Positions 11,035 to 22,949 of a DNA stretch of 64,000 bases are shown here, piece after piece (the stretch's first letter is position 1; each line of letters begins with the position of its first letter). The stretch spans positions 5,148,501 to 5,212,500 of the forward strand of contig OY987273.1 of assembly GCA_963920665.1 (NCBI GenBank), written 5' to 3'. Source of the stretch: Straminergon stramineum (Eukaryota > Streptophyta > Bryopsida > Hypnales > Calliergonaceae). The translations under genes were made by a program, and so were the position numbers. A model generated the notes under the pieces. The model was not told where the DNA came from. It ran no database searches and saw only the letters and a program-made list of their open reading frames with translations.

Positions 11035-12970
11035 GGTTTGGATCTTCCGAATCTCTAGAGGTGAGTCTTCCTCTTCCATGTCCTCCTCCTCTTTGTCAAA
11101 TTTCTCAATGTGAGTGATCTCCCTCTTTTCCTTTTCTTCTCTTGGAGAAGTCTCATCAAGCACTATGGTCATCCTCTCCTCCTTGGGTTGAGGCTGCTGC
11201 ATATGCTCGAAGCTTTCCGGATGAGTCCGGGCCGAATTCTTCAGGCCTCCCATCCGGTCCACTAGATCACTTCAAATAAGCAGCTTGGGTGTCTGAAAGG
11301 TTTCCTTCTCATGAAGACAAGTAGTTGGAATAGGAGGTGAGATAGTAACTTTCAGTGGTGCTAATTCTCATGCTATGTCTGGCTGCTTGGTCAACTCTTG
11401 AACTGTCTTTACGCTCCCTCGGATGGTCTTCTCTAATTGACTTGAGAAGGGCTCTATTGAATGCCAGAGAGTCTCAATAAGAAATTCCAATCTTAGTAGA
11501 AGGGGCAGTGATGAAGTTAGTTTCACCAGAGTTTCCATGTTGAAAGGAATTTCCGAAAAGCGAGCAAAATCCATCACCCAGTCTAGATCAATACACCCTA
11601 AGAACTGACGCATCTCCTTCAACATTGTCTCCATCCGTGATGAGAAATCAACCAGGATCTTGACTACCTTGGATCCGGTCAAATGTCCTTCTTTGATTAG
11701 TCGATCCTAGACAAGGGAGGCTTTGATGATGAGCTCTGAGGGTCTATCCACCAACCTGGATAGGTTCTTGACGAGTTGGAGAGCTTCCTTCTTCCTGTGC
11801 TTTGAGGCAGCTAGCTCTCCTTCTACCCAATTCAACTTGGATTGGAAGTCATTCTTCTCCTTCTCTAAATTCTCGATCTACTCCTCCTTCCGTCTGAGCT
11901 CATCCGGATTCGGAAGTTGCTTCACTACGTCCAACACATCCTTTGGCTTGACCTTCCACTCCTTGTTGATCACCCGAAGTATGTCCGCCAAACTTTCATG
12001 GTACTCCTGTGCTTGCAACACCCAATTAAATCTGGTCTTCAAGAATCTGGAAATTCCTTCCGTCTGCTTCTCCGGAACCCTCTCTAGAACAAGAAGTTTC
12101 CCTCATGAAGCTGGATCAATGGATTTCCTTCGTCTGTGATCTATCAATTGTTCCTCTTGTTCCTCTTCTTCTTCTTCGAATGTCAGCTGCTCTACCTCTA
12201 CTTCGTTCGTGAGGCCATAATGTAAGATTGTGATTCCGATATTGTATTCTACCATCTTTGCATTGCTCAAAAGTTCTACATAGTGATAGAGGTAGAACTA
12301 GTAAGGACCGATAGGGATGGTTTTAGCCTTTCCTACATGGGCGGCGAGTTTGGAGACTACTGCTCCAATAACCTTTCCCTAGTGGACTGGTCTACCCTTT
12401 ATTGTGCCTAAAATGGTGTTGGCCACCGTGACCGTAACCCGGGTAGGCTTTTCCGGATACAAGATCACAATAAGGAATTTGAATACCTTTTTCTGCCTCC
12501 CATCTAGACAATCACTAACGGCATACCCCTCCTTAGCATGGGCCGCATTCCTAAACTTCCCGATTGTGAACTTATCAGTTTAGGAGGCTAATCTGGATCC
12601 TTTCTTCGGGAATCCGTATACATTCACCCAAACCTCATTTATCTAGGTTTTGGGTTGACCCCTTATTGTCAACTCATACTCATTTGGAGCTCCTACGATG
12701 ATCTCTTGAATCATCCACTTATTCTTCACGGTCCATAGCCTAAGGAATAGGTCGACACAGCCAATGGTGCTTTAGTCGTCTTCTAATTGCAACCGATCAC
12801 TTTGTCTCTTTGGAGTGGTAGGACAAACCATCCGTGCAGTAACTAAGGGTTTATGGCTACCTCCCTCGGCCATTGAGAACTGGAACTAAGTTCGGATTTG
12901 GTGGGGAAGGACAATCCTCAACTCTTGGAACAATCGCTAACTCACCACTTTTTCACTCAACTACACAAGC
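11035..12970 (-). pseudogene. 3.5-kb repeat, copy C, truncated at both ends, with gag-like remnant
   Basis: This block aligns to about 8715-10690 of copy B and so lacks about 1.2 kb of the left tail and the right leader. The protein start is recognisable near 12873 (MAEGGSHKPL). The coiled-coil and acidic segments follow leftwards, ending in EDMEEEDSPLEIRKIQT near 11040. It is the most diverged copy. Its right edge falls just before the perfect palindrome at 12985, where the host ParB-like gene resumes. Confidence 0.65.
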
Positions 12971-12984
12971 ATTGATGGTTTAGA

Positions 12985-13004
12985 CATTGGGAGATCTCCC
13001 AATG
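12985..13004. repeat. Perfect 20-bp palindrome CATTGGGAGATCTCCCAATG
   Basis: This is an exact dyad. It sits at the junction between repeat copy C and the resumed ParB-like gene. The same exact 20-mer occurs at 5059-5078. Confidence 0.95.
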
Positions 13005-14395
13005 GCTTAGCATACAAAACAAAAAAAGGGACTACAAACATTTCAAAATTTTGTGTGTTAAGCTTACATTATACTATGCTGAGTGGGTACAACCATCGTA
13101 CACTAGCATTGGGCTATCCATGTCCTTCCATTTGATTCAAGTGTGAACAAGTTACTTTGAGAAACTCTACTCCTATTCTCTAGCAATGTTCTAGTTTGGC
13201 GCCTTCAAGAGATGCATGATATCATTCTTCTTGGTGGAGTACGGTTCCCATATCGGAATGATGTTGAATGTCGAGGCCTTCTCCTTATCAGCTTCTAGGA
13301 TATATCATGACTCAATCAACTCCTAGTGCGCTTGCACTATGTGTTGACCACCAATAATGTAGTAATGGGATTTGGTGTTCATACTTTCCTTCTTTGAACA
13401 CAAATCCCAAAATTTCACTACATTGTCCATCCCGTATGGTCCTTTCTTTAGAGGTAGGACAATAATGTATCAATTCTCTAACTGATAGTTGGCATCAACA
13501 AGAATTCGATTTTTAATCCCCTTTAGCCATTGGGGCTCAATTCCTCTATACACTAGTATGCTTGGAGGAGCTTGGTGAAGGAACTTGTAGTGCACTCAGA
13601 GGAGTTCACCTTTTGCATTCACTAGTGGCTTCTTCTCCCATCTGTACATTGGTCTAAATACTTGGTTGTACAACTTGTTTATTTCCTTAATCTCGTCAAG
13701 CTTGAGCTTATCGACCTCAATGTTTGTCATGTTCATGGCACGATGCAATGTTAGCTTTACAACCTTGGTCTTCTTTTTGCCCTTGCCCTTGTTGACAGGG
13801 TCCTCTACCACTTCTTCTTCTAGCCCTCCCACAATGGCTTTCTGCTTCTTTCCTTTCTAGTTGGGAGATGGCTTAGATGGTGTTGGTGCAATAGACAGCT
13901 TTAGTTGCAGCCTAGTCTCGACTATAATGTTCCACTCATTCTTCATTTCTTGAGGAGTTCGAAAGTGAGATCCATCAGGTTTGTCTAACAGTCCTTTCTG
14001 CGTAATGGTCTTGCACATATCAAGATCCATTGTGGCGTAGTCTAGAATCAACCTGTATTTCCTTCTCTCCTCACTCTTGGGAACCATTTCCTCGATAATG
14101 ATGAGAACTGTGGCGTTATCTAGGCCCTAGAGCTCCAACACGGCTAAGCCATTCGTCAGGTGACCTTTGCTCGTGAAGGTCAACTTTGGACATATAATTA
14201 CGGGTGCGTCTAGTTCTTCCATCCACTCAAGGCCCCACGCTGTGATTTTCTGATCGCATCGAAACACTTCTACTAGGAAGTGATCTCCATTGTATTGATA
14301 CGAATGCACCTAGTTGTCACAAAACTTGTAAAGCCTTATAGGTGACAAGTCTACTGGGGAATCCTTTTTGACATTTGCCCTGCGCAATGTGAGAA
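13005..14395 (-). pseudogene. Proximal half of copy-1 gene with ParB/DGQHR-like segment
   Basis: The minus strand reads PVDLSPIRLYKF (about 14350), HFLVEVFRCDQKITAWGLEW (about 14270), then LDYATMDLDMCKTITQKGLL (about 14010). It continues through a Lys-rich stretch at about 13790 to HYYIIGGQHIVQAH at about 13330-13365. The I-I-x-G-Q-H-x-V-x-A pattern matches the ParB-N/DGQHR hallmark (usually DG(Q/H)HR..A). The last readable part, IKWKDMDSPM near 13110, recalls a conserved block of the same family. Several stops interrupt it. The copy at 51.2 kb has the same motif (FIIINGQHSITAL), so the two genes are homologous. The continuation is displaced to 7.25 kb by repeat copies B and C. Confidence 0.6.
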
Positions 14396-14566
14396 AAATT
14401 TGTTAGATTGATGTGTTATTTCCTCTCTACAGGCACAATGGTCTTGTATCAAGACTCATTGCTTTATTGTTCTAGGTTGAGTATTCCAATCTCTCGTTTA
14501 CATCCTCCTTCTCTCTGGAAATCCATGTAAATAATAACCTAGCTTTGTTGTGGCAACTGTATTTCT

Positions 14567-15368
14567 ATTGGAAGATCTCCTAATGGATGGAGAAGAATGG
14601 AGTGCAAACTAATCCCACTTTTTATCGAGAGATCTTCCAATGAACCAAGAGGACTCGACTATAAACTTACCTTAGTTTTTATCAAGAGATCTCCCGAAGA
14701 ACCAAGAGGACTCAACTACAAACTTACCTTAGTTTTTATTGGGAGATCTCCCAATGGCCCTTGTAGATCTTCCTACTTCTCTTTTACTAGGAGGTGTCTC
14801 CTTCACTGCATCCTAGGTGAGGTTGCATCAAGCAGTCCTTCAAAAGGGATATATTAGGAGATCTCCCAATGCATTCCCCTTAATGTAGAATCTGGAGTTG
14901 ACATTCAGAGATCACCTGATGTATATTTCCTCTAGCATGGTTTTGATGGTTTGAAGAGTTTAAGGGTATTCCTTTTGGTTTCTATGATTTTCTATGTCTA
15001 GAGAAGTGATTTTCTATTGGTAGAGTTTTTATTGGGAGATCTCCCAATGTTTTCATGTTGGATTCGAGTCAAATTTTTTAGAAATGGTAGTAAATGATTC
15101 TAGAAAGACCTTCTCCTCCTCAGAAGTCAAGTTCATCTTCATTCTATCGGGAGATCTTTCAATATCACTCATTTTCAACTACTTTATCAAGTATTTATAC
15201 TTTTGTTTTTATCAGGAGATCTCTCGATGGGCTACTTTATGAGCATCCGGAGGAAGAGTTACAATACTTGTTTTATAATTAGGTTACACTTATTTTTGGA
15301 CTACGAGATTTCGTAGTGATAGAGTATTGCAAATTTTTACGATACTTCCATTGGGAGTTCTCCCAATG
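14567..15368. repeat. Dense cluster of AGATCT-centred palindromes upstream of the copy-1 gene
   Basis: Ten members lie within 800 bp, just 5' of the minus-strand ParB-like gene: 14567, 14624, 14681, 14738 (perfect 18-mer core), 14853, 14898, 15031 (perfect core), 15145, 15211 and 15349-15368 (CATTGGGAGTTCTCCCAATG). Most keep the dyad even where bases differ. I saw none in 16-64 kb. Possible roles are protein-binding sites or subterminal repeats of a larger element. Confidence 0.9.
14621..14755. repeat. 57-bp direct tandem repeat containing the palindrome
   Basis: Units begin at 14621, 14678 and (partial) 14735. Each is tttat + palindrome + gaaccaagaggactc... + aacttaccttagtt. Read on the plus strand this gives a repeating F-I-x-R-S-P peptide, but I regard that as incidental because the frame is short. 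Confidence 0.85.
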
Positions 15369-15369
15369 A

Positions 15370-16500
15370 ATGGTTTTAGGGGAATTTTCACTATCTCTAA
15401 TTGGATGGTATTGGAGACCTTCTGATTTGGTATCCTAAGGCATAGTGAAGGGCAAGCGGACATTCCAACATGCGTTTTGCACCCTAAACCCAACACACAA
15501 AGCTCCACCTAATATACGAGCTATGTTTCAATGTGGACAACTTAGGGATCATATTTTGAAGCAAATTCCCGAAGTCATATGCTAGCCAATTCAATTCTTC
15601 TTCAAGTATTACAAGTACAAAAACTATGAGGGAGACAAAAACTTATGGGTTGGTCTAGTCATCTAGGTTTTGGTTGGTTGCAAGGATGTGGACATGATTA
15701 TGCACACTTCACGTTCGTGTTCTCTTCATGTTGGTGAAGATGACACCCTCTTTTTGCAAAATCAAACTTCACAATGATTCAATGAATCCTATACAATACA
15801 AATCCATTTCATGGCACAGTTAGGAAGAACCTACGGAATTGTATAGTTAACCAGTACAATGTGCGTAGCCACTCCCAAGAAAAAAGATGTATTTTTAATA
15901 TGTACTAACTTTCTGTATACACTCAAATGATAGCAACCTTGGAATAGAATGGAACTCAAGGGAAATGAAATGGCACCAGATGGAATGAAACTTGAGGTAG
16001 ATCTCTGTAGAAAACTTCATATTAGGCATGCATTTGCTAAATGATCCACAAGTATCGCAAACAACAACTTTCTTTTTGCAATGCTAGCACAAATATAGTC
16101 ACTCAGTCTTCTCTTCCTACAATGAATAGGACAACATTGTCATACTAGTGCTGTTGCTTTGGGAAATGCATTGAAAACCTTGCAAGTTGTGTAGCCTAGT
16201 ATTCATGAACACTCTCCAACAACAGTGAAGCAAGCTGGTCCACAGAGCATTCCAAACACATTCTATTTCTAATTTCCTAGATAGTGCGATTGAATCCATT
16301 TGAGGACTATGCCTTAGCTCCTTACATAACTTGTCACTAGCTTGGAGTACCTCACACTACGTGCATCTCCCTTAATACACACAAAAATCTCATTGGAACT
16401 TCTTGCAATATACGCTACAAAGGGCTGAAAATCATGTACCTCAATGAAGGTCGGTCAGGTCTCAACACAATTTGACGAGGGTTAGGGTTGACAAGACATG
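15370..16500. other. No clear gene; possible decayed coding fragments
   Basis: The plus strand near 15590-15700 gives a plausible but broken stretch (KYYKYKNYEGDKNLWVGLVI then VLVGCKDVD). The minus strand near 16080-16300 gives Cys-rich fragments with stops. Neither matches a family I know. No RNA gene was seen. Confidence 0.3.
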
Positions 16501-17000
16501 TGGACACAATTGCGAGCATCGGGACGTCCAACGTCTATGGACGCGACCCCTTGGGACATCTTGTGACATCCTATGACATTCAGTTTTGGGTTTTTTAGCA
16601 ACAGGGGTAATTCTTTTACCCCATTCGCATCATCGTCCACCCGCCAGTTTGTCTGTTAAGGGTCGTCCATGATTTCAAGTGCTCGTCCACAATGTCGTTC
16701 GCCAATTTTGAAGCTTGTCTACGGATCCTAAGGACTGTCTAGCAGTTGATCAATCCGTCCACCTCCTCGTCCACGAATCCAACCGGCCATCCACTTGACC
16801 GCCTATTCGCTCGACTGCCCAACCGCCATATCCATTCGCGATGCCATCTGCAACTTTGGAAGAGTGTCCACAAATCCGGCCAGCTCTTCGCCAAAGCATC
16901 CATGGGTCTCATTGTCCATCCACGTGGCTATCCGTGCCTCTAGGAGACCTTCTGTCGACTTGTCCGTGAGGTCGTCTGTGAGGCTGTGCACTTCATGAAT
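16500..17000. other. G+C-rich, CGTCCAC-rich segment
   Basis: The composition shifts sharply to G+C-rich, with many CGTCCAC, CCGTCCAC and CGGCC words, against an A+T-rich background. Similar GGAC/GTCC-rich blocks lie at 19975-20310, 23150-23580 and 40840-41110, three of them immediately 5' of genes. Open frames here are compositional. Confidence 0.6.
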
Positions 17001-17023
17001 AATGGTAGAATTTTGTTTTTTAA

Positions 17024-17658
17024 CCCCTAAATGCCCAAGGCATGTTTGGACCTTCTTGAAATTTGTTCAAAATTGAACAAAAAGTCAACATTTTCATAAG
17101 TTATACCCATTTATTTTGAATTGTAACCATACAAATTCAAACTAGACATGTCAAACATCACATAGGAAAAAAAAAATAACAATATCACTTACAAATTGAA
17201 AGATTATAATGTTTGATCATGAAGGTGTGAAAAGTATGAAATTTTTTCAATTCTCTTTTTGCATGTCAACTCTAAAAAGTTGGTCACTAAAAAATAATGA
17301 GGTTATAGGGCTTAGTATGCAAACCTCAATCAATTTATGATTTTTCAAAATCTATTCTACAATTTTCTTAAATGAATTTCTAATGTGATTTTTCCTCTAA
17401 GATCTAGTGTATTTGAGGCTCATTTCCAAGAGCCCTCAACACTACAAGAGGTGAAGATTGCAATGGGCATCCTTGCACAAAATCTTGAATAGAAAAATCA
17501 TAATCCTTCATTTTCACGATTGGCTTTTTGAACCTAAAAGTATACTTCAAAAAGAGTTCTCCAAAAATTTAAACTATTAATAATAGCAATTTGGTTGGGT
17601 TCTACTTAACTTCAAAGTTTTTGAAACACTAGAATTTGGTGCCTTGGGCATTTAGGGG
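17024..17658. mobile_element. TTAA-flanked MITE, copy 1 (piggyBac-like ends)
   Basis: The 5' end CCCCTAAATGCCCAAGGCA (17024-17042) is exactly the reverse complement of the 3' end TGCCTTGGGCATTTAGGGG, a perfect 19-bp TIR. Both ends are bordered by TTAA (17020-17023 and 17659-17662). The 635-bp interior has no credible open frame. TTAA target sites with TIRs starting CCC are the signature of piggyBac elements and their MITEs. A second copy with a clearly similar interior lies at 59850-60490. Confidence 0.9.
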
Positions 17659-17662
17659 TTAA

Positions 17663-18369
17663 TAAATACAATCATGTACTCAAGGGAAGTATTCTTAAAA
17701 AAAAAGTGAACGACAATTGAATCTCAAAATTACATGATGAAAGCAACAAAGAGGAATGCTTGATTTTGAGGATTTCCAGTAAATAAGGCACAACTCCCTT
17801 TTTCAAATAAATTTTCTTTGTAAATTACTTTAAAATCCTTCATTGTCCAGAATTTTGGTCTCTTGACAGTTGATACATTATAAGTATAAACACTAAAAAA
17901 TGAAAACCACAATTGTTGAAGGGGTTCATCACTATAATTCAAATATCAATGAAATCATTCGAACATAACTTCTAAGAGGGTCCAAGTAATTTCATTTTGT
18001 AAATGGAACCCTCTTTTTTCAAGGCTCTTTCCAAATAAAATTGGACCACACAAGAATTTTACACCCATGCATCATACAATTAAGTAATTAACAATTCCTC
18101 ACACAAGCTTGCCAACTCAATATCCATCTACATTCAAGAAGAAATTTTTCACTTTGCATCAAACAAAAGATATACTTCATATGACAAAAATTGGTATTCA
18201 TTCATTATTTAGCAATTCAAATACATTGGGCTATTCAAAATGTATATCCAATTTCACATATATTGGCATACTCTAGAGGTGCATACATACTAAGCAATTT
18301 ACATGGATAAATTTGAAGCTCTACATTTAACAAATATTTCTAAAGCTCTATATAGTGCTCTCTTGCACT
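17663..18369. other. No gene seen
   Basis: A+T-rich sequence without a supported coding region, repeat or RNA gene. The 70-codon minus-strand frame near 17730-17942 has no recognisable features. Confidence 0.5.
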
Positions 18370-19872
18370 CTATTACTAATATGAATGTCGGAAGTGTTCA
18401 TCCGGCATAGGCCAATTGAACTGCCTCGTGAACCAATTGACGATGTGGGCCAAACCACCCATTGCCTCTTTGGCAAAGTTGGTCCAAGTATTGGTGAAAC
18501 ACAATTTCCAATTGGTGGTGGCTAAACATAGCCATTGCATTTGTTTCCCATTGCAACTTGTTGTAGTCCTCTCACATGCATTGTTTGTTAATCTTTTGAG
18601 CAATTTTACCAATCGCATATTCCTCTGATGCACGTGATAAATGTGGAATGATTTCCACATCCATGTCTTTTCTATGCAAATGTGCAATGCTTGGATCCAC
18701 CCACCACCTCCTTGTCAAAGCTTTGTTCATGTTACTTGTAGATGTAAACGTATATAAGGATTTCATTGGTTCAGTACCTATAGTAGTCATGTCTCAATCG
18801 CAAATTCCAATATACACACGTGATTCATTGTTAGAAAAATGGAACATGATGTTGTCTGGAGAAATATCATTGTGTAGATGTCCATCAACATAAACCGCAT
18901 TCATGATGTGTACCAATGCCTAAGCAAGCTCAGTGCACTTCTTCCGAAACCAAGCAAGATAATAAGCTTTAATCACATCTGACTCTGTTGGATTGAAATA
19001 TTGCAACCGAAGATATATGTTGTTTGGATAATCGTTATCCATGTTCAACATCTGTCAAAGTGTTCCGCCATCCACTTATATGAATACCCTTCATTCGTTC
19101 TTGCATGAACTCCAACAAATCATATAACTCTAGAATGTGGAATCCTCACTACCATTGATTCATTTTGGTGTTCCATCTTTGCAAGTTGAGGTTGCGTGGC
19201 ATGGTGGTTGGATATCTTTGTTGCAAACTCACATGACGGAGCTATCCCTAGACATCCTTCGATTTGGACCCTCCAAATCATTGCATACCCACCCCTCATG
19301 ATTACGCCATCTTGGGGATTCACCCGTGCCGTGTTCGAAAGCACTATGAGATGGCATCTATCCCTACCCAATTCAACAAGTCCCTCATCACTAGTCCACC
19401 AACCCAATGACCCTTGCCTATTCTGCCTCTTCGCAAATGGAGAGCACTAGCTAATAAACAACTAAGGTTTGAGAATGACTTGCTAAAAGGCTTCATCATT
19501 TGCACAGTGTTGCTTGCCATATTTGACTAGGACCACATCATCGTTCCACAATGCATTATGCACTTTATTCTCTAAGCATTTGTTGAAGCCCCTCTTCTCC
19601 ATCTCATAGTGCCATTGCGGAACGTTCAGGGCATCCAACATCCTTTGTGTCATGTCTGCCTTGAATTCTTGTGGGCACTCCTCTTGATATCTTACATATT
19701 TTGTGTCCAGGGACACAATGGTTTCTGCCTCATAGAATTCGGTGATGCATTCGATCATTAATGCTTTGCATCCATCCAAGGGAATTTCCTTAGTTGCCAT
19801 TGTATTAGATACCCTTTCTTGTACCACTTGCTTTCCCTTTGCCACCTTCTTTGCTCTAGGCATTGTAATCAA
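18370..19872 (-). pseudogene. Protein-kinase-like pseudogene
   Basis: A protein-kinase fold is readable on the minus strand. The first exon starts at MPRAKKVAKGK (about 19863) and runs to 19483. After a gap the kinase N-lobe appears: GGYAMIWRVQI resembles a Gly-rich loop (about 19300) and FATKIS supplies a candidate VAIK lysine (about 19220). The catalytic loop HNDISPDNIMFHF (about 18845-18880) has the H-x-D...N pattern. Next comes VYIGICD-stop-DM, where the expected Trp of a CDWG-type magnesium loop is TGA (18794-18796). RRWWVDPSIAHLH (about 18700) resembles the APE region. Further stops lie at 18572-18574 and later. Family: an atypical, non-receptor kinase with DWG in place of DFG. The gene is dead here. 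Confidence 0.75.
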
Positions 19873-19974
19873 TTTTTTGTGACAATGATTTATAATTTGA
19901 AATTACACCACTACTTCAAAAAATAACAAAAAGGGGGCCCCAAAATAAGACTTCTGCCTTCCCAAAGAGAGGAG

Positions 19975-20310
19975 CCAATGGAGGATAAACCACCAAGCTC
20001 TCTACTCCACACTTGAAAAATACAAGGGGCAAGGCAAAAGTGAATGCGGACAGGCCATCCGCCTCTCTTATAGGGAGTGGATGGCTAGTTCGCATCCGCT
20101 TGATTGGACGTGCGCCATGTAGCGGACAGTCTATTGTCCCCTTGATCGGATGACCCCAGTGTGGCATACGATCAGTTGTTCGCCCTGTCTTGGTTGTCGG
20201 AACAAGCAGACACCGGTCGTCTGCCTCATGGGATAGGCGCGATGATGCGACCGCTATCAAGCCCGTCCGATTAAGTAGACGATCTTTCAACCACAAGATC
20301 GGACGGTTAG
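19975..20310. promoter_or_regulatory. G+C-rich GCGGAC/GTCCGC block upstream of the kinase gene
   Basis: This block lies about 100 bp upstream of the kinase start and contains GCGGACAG, ATCCGCC, GTAGCGGACAG, GATCGGACGG and similar words in both orientations. It may be a promoter-proximal repeat or subterminal repeat of the element that carries the gene. The open frame across it is a by-product of composition. Confidence 0.4.
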
Positions 20311-20319
20311 GTCAACGTG

Positions 20320-21630
20320 GAATAAACTTCAATAAGTTATGATTTATGAACTATATTTTCTTAGGGTGCAATGTAAGCATCTTAATGAAAAAATGGTTTC
20401 TAGGATTCAACTTTTTAATGCAATTTGGAATCATTTTGGAAAAAAATTGTTACAAGGTCATATTCGTTATATTGAGACTTTTCGTAGTCTCATTTTTATC
20501 CTTGACTCAAAGATAAATCATTTTATTTTTTCACTAATATTTTTTTATAAATAGGTAACAACACCAACTTTGAGAATTTCATTATAGGATCACTATTTGA
20601 GCATTATTTATTATTTATTTTAATTATTATTTATTTAAATGAATTTTTCAATAACTAGCATTCTGTCTCAAAATCTATGAAAAGTCTCAATATAACAAAT
20701 ATGACCTTTTACCTTGGGTTAAGTTAATTTGCTAGAACAATCTCACACTTGGGATTATTGATTTTAGATGTTTCCATTCAATCTTAGAGTTACTAATGCT
20801 TTATTTTTTCCTTCAATGTTAAATCTACTATTCTACTTCAACTTCACAATTTTTTTATGAGTAAAATTTAAATGTTTTTTTTCTCAATTTTTCTTCTTAC
20901 ATTCTCAACTAAATTCTTGAACGTGTAAAATAATTGTAAAATTGTAAGAACAAAATCAAAATACATGAGTGCAAAAATTTATTCATCTATAAATTAGAAG
21001 CCAAAAATCTAGTCTAGCAAGGTATAAGGAAATTGTTATCTTCACTTTAAATACAAATATCTTACAATCTATCCACTCAAATTTTTTGAAATTTCTTCCA
21101 CACATTCTTATATAGGTAAAGTAAAAGATCCTAGAGTAAGACATTAGACATGCCAAAGAAATTACTTTTACATTTTTGGGCTCTTTGCAATTGAATGGTC
21201 TTTGATGGAAAAATTCCTTGGGACTTGAAGGGTTTAGGGTTCAATTTCCGGTGGCAAATGGAACTAATATGGCAATTTCACTAACCTACATTGCATATTT
21301 AGAACATCCTTTCTAATCGTAATTCACCTATTCACATTGAATGATTTAAATGGCAAAATTTGGTTTTTGAATTACAATGCATTTTTCATATTCACAAACA
21401 CACACAACTGTGCATCAATAACATGAAATAATACGAATTACATGAAATAAATATCGCTCTATTCAAATATACAAAAATACAATGGGTTTTTATCAAAATT
21501 GCAAAAAAGGGGATTGCAACTCGTCAAGAGCATTGTGCTATATTTGCCACACTCTACCGTCCATGCACATTATAATGTGTGAACTGTATTGTAAGTCAAA
21601 CACAAGATGACTAGAATAGCATACTCTACT
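20320..21630. other. A+T-rich intergenic stretch, no gene seen
   Basis: Very A+T-rich, with homopolymer T/A runs and no supported open frame or structured RNA. It separates the kinase pseudogene from the Gly/Ser/Tyr-tailed gene; both read on the minus strand. Confidence 0.6.
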
Positions 21631-22707
21631 TTATTCTGAATTAGAATTGAAGTCATCACTCTTATTCGAGCCTATCAAAAATGACCCAATATATGGTCCA
21701 CCCCCGTAGTTGTATCCATATCCGCTTGACGCACCTCCTTGTCCATATTGATTTCCATAGTAAGGACTGCCAAAAGTCGGAGGAGGAATTGGAGTACTCT
21801 TTGAGGACCCTCCTTGAGTTGATTCGCCATAATAAGGGGCTCCCTACTGCCCAGATGAACCATGTGTAGTGGAATTAGAGTAATATTGGGAGCCTCCTTG
21901 ACTTGATCTGCCATAATAAGAGCCTCTCTGATGCCCATATGAACCATGTGCAGTAGATCCAGAGTAGTATTGGGAGCCTCCTTGGCTAGAACCACCATAG
22001 TGTGAACCACCTCACCTATCTTGTAACCCATTGTGTTGTCGATTTGGGTCATCTATGCTTCGGCATGTGGCCTCATCCATCTGCCATTGGTACTCAATGT
22101 CCTCCAGATCTTCTTGACATTCATGCCTCTCCCCGAATGTCATGAGTGCTAGTTCATCATCTTCATCATCTTCATCCAACCAATCATCCTTAGCATCCGG
22201 CAACATGACCGTAGGAAGTCCTCCATAGCGTCGATTGGACCACTCTAGCATACAATTGCTTGGTCCCATCCAATTAGTAGGAATTATGGGTTCGTCATGA
22301 GTCAAATTCCTCACATTGCGCCCTACAATTGTGCTCCAATCTACTTCTTTGTGGAGTACTATCTCCACCCAAATCATCGCCATGTTGGAATAATTCATAA
22401 TGTTTGGTTTGGAGCTTGGTAAACCTGAAGCAAAGGTTAATTCTTCATATTGGTCAACAAAATGTTTGCTCCTACATGTGGACATTTGTCCTTCCCAACG
22501 ACAAACCTACACCTCTCCGCGATCATTTGACCATAGTTTGGAGAGGTGCATCATTTTAACGTACTTATTGCACGTTGTACAGTCCCACATTTTCTTGGGC
22601 TCCTCCTCCCATCCAAGCTCCACTACACATGTGACGCTTGCCCAATCTTTCCAATTCATTTCTTGGGATTTTCCCTTCTTACCTCCTCCACCACTTCCAC
22701 GTGACAT
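21631..22707 (-). pseudogene. Family-X protein with Gly/Ser/Tyr-rich tail
   Basis: The start is ATG at 22707 (MSRGSGGGGKKGKSQ), a basic Gly-rich leader. The conserved block follows: WDCTTCNKYVKMMHLSKLW (about 22540-22600), then, in another frame, SKHFVDQYEELTF and MNYSNMAMIWVEIVLHKEVDW (about 22340-22470). Next are an acidic stretch (DDWLDEDDEDDE, about 22170) and a repetitive tail of GGSHYGGSSQGGSQYYS type (21720-22010), ending SDDFNSNSE-stop at 21631. A TGA at 22012-22014 and a frame change near 22490 break it. The first block is homologous to the 41.5-kb gene. The Cys pair may be zinc-binding (BED-like), but I cannot confirm this. The protein is probably TE-encoded; its function is unknown. 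Confidence 0.55.
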
Positions 22708-22949
22708 GGTAACCTCCGAACCTCAATTAATAATGAAACAAAAAGGTTTCAGAGTTCAAATGCAATTTGGGAACGCTCTTGCCAGATGTTGAAAAGGGTG
22801 AATGAAAAATTAGAATGAAAAAAACTATGCTTAGTGTTAGTGACGACCAAGTCAACCATAAAACTAAATACCTTGAGTTCTTGACAAGGTAGTAAGCTCC
22901 AACAATGAAGAAGTACTTTAAAACAACCAAATGAACTCACACAAAATTA

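Noticed and set aside
14567..15368. CRISPR-like array from regularly recurring palindromes
   Set aside because: Spacing is irregular (about 45-120 bp), members vary, and one part is a simple 57-bp tandem duplication. A CRISPR array is not expected in this kind of genome.
16746..16998. Overlapping open frames on both strands in the G+C-rich block
   Set aside because: Both strands are open because the block lacks A/T-rich stop codons. There are no start context, domain or partner copy to support coding.
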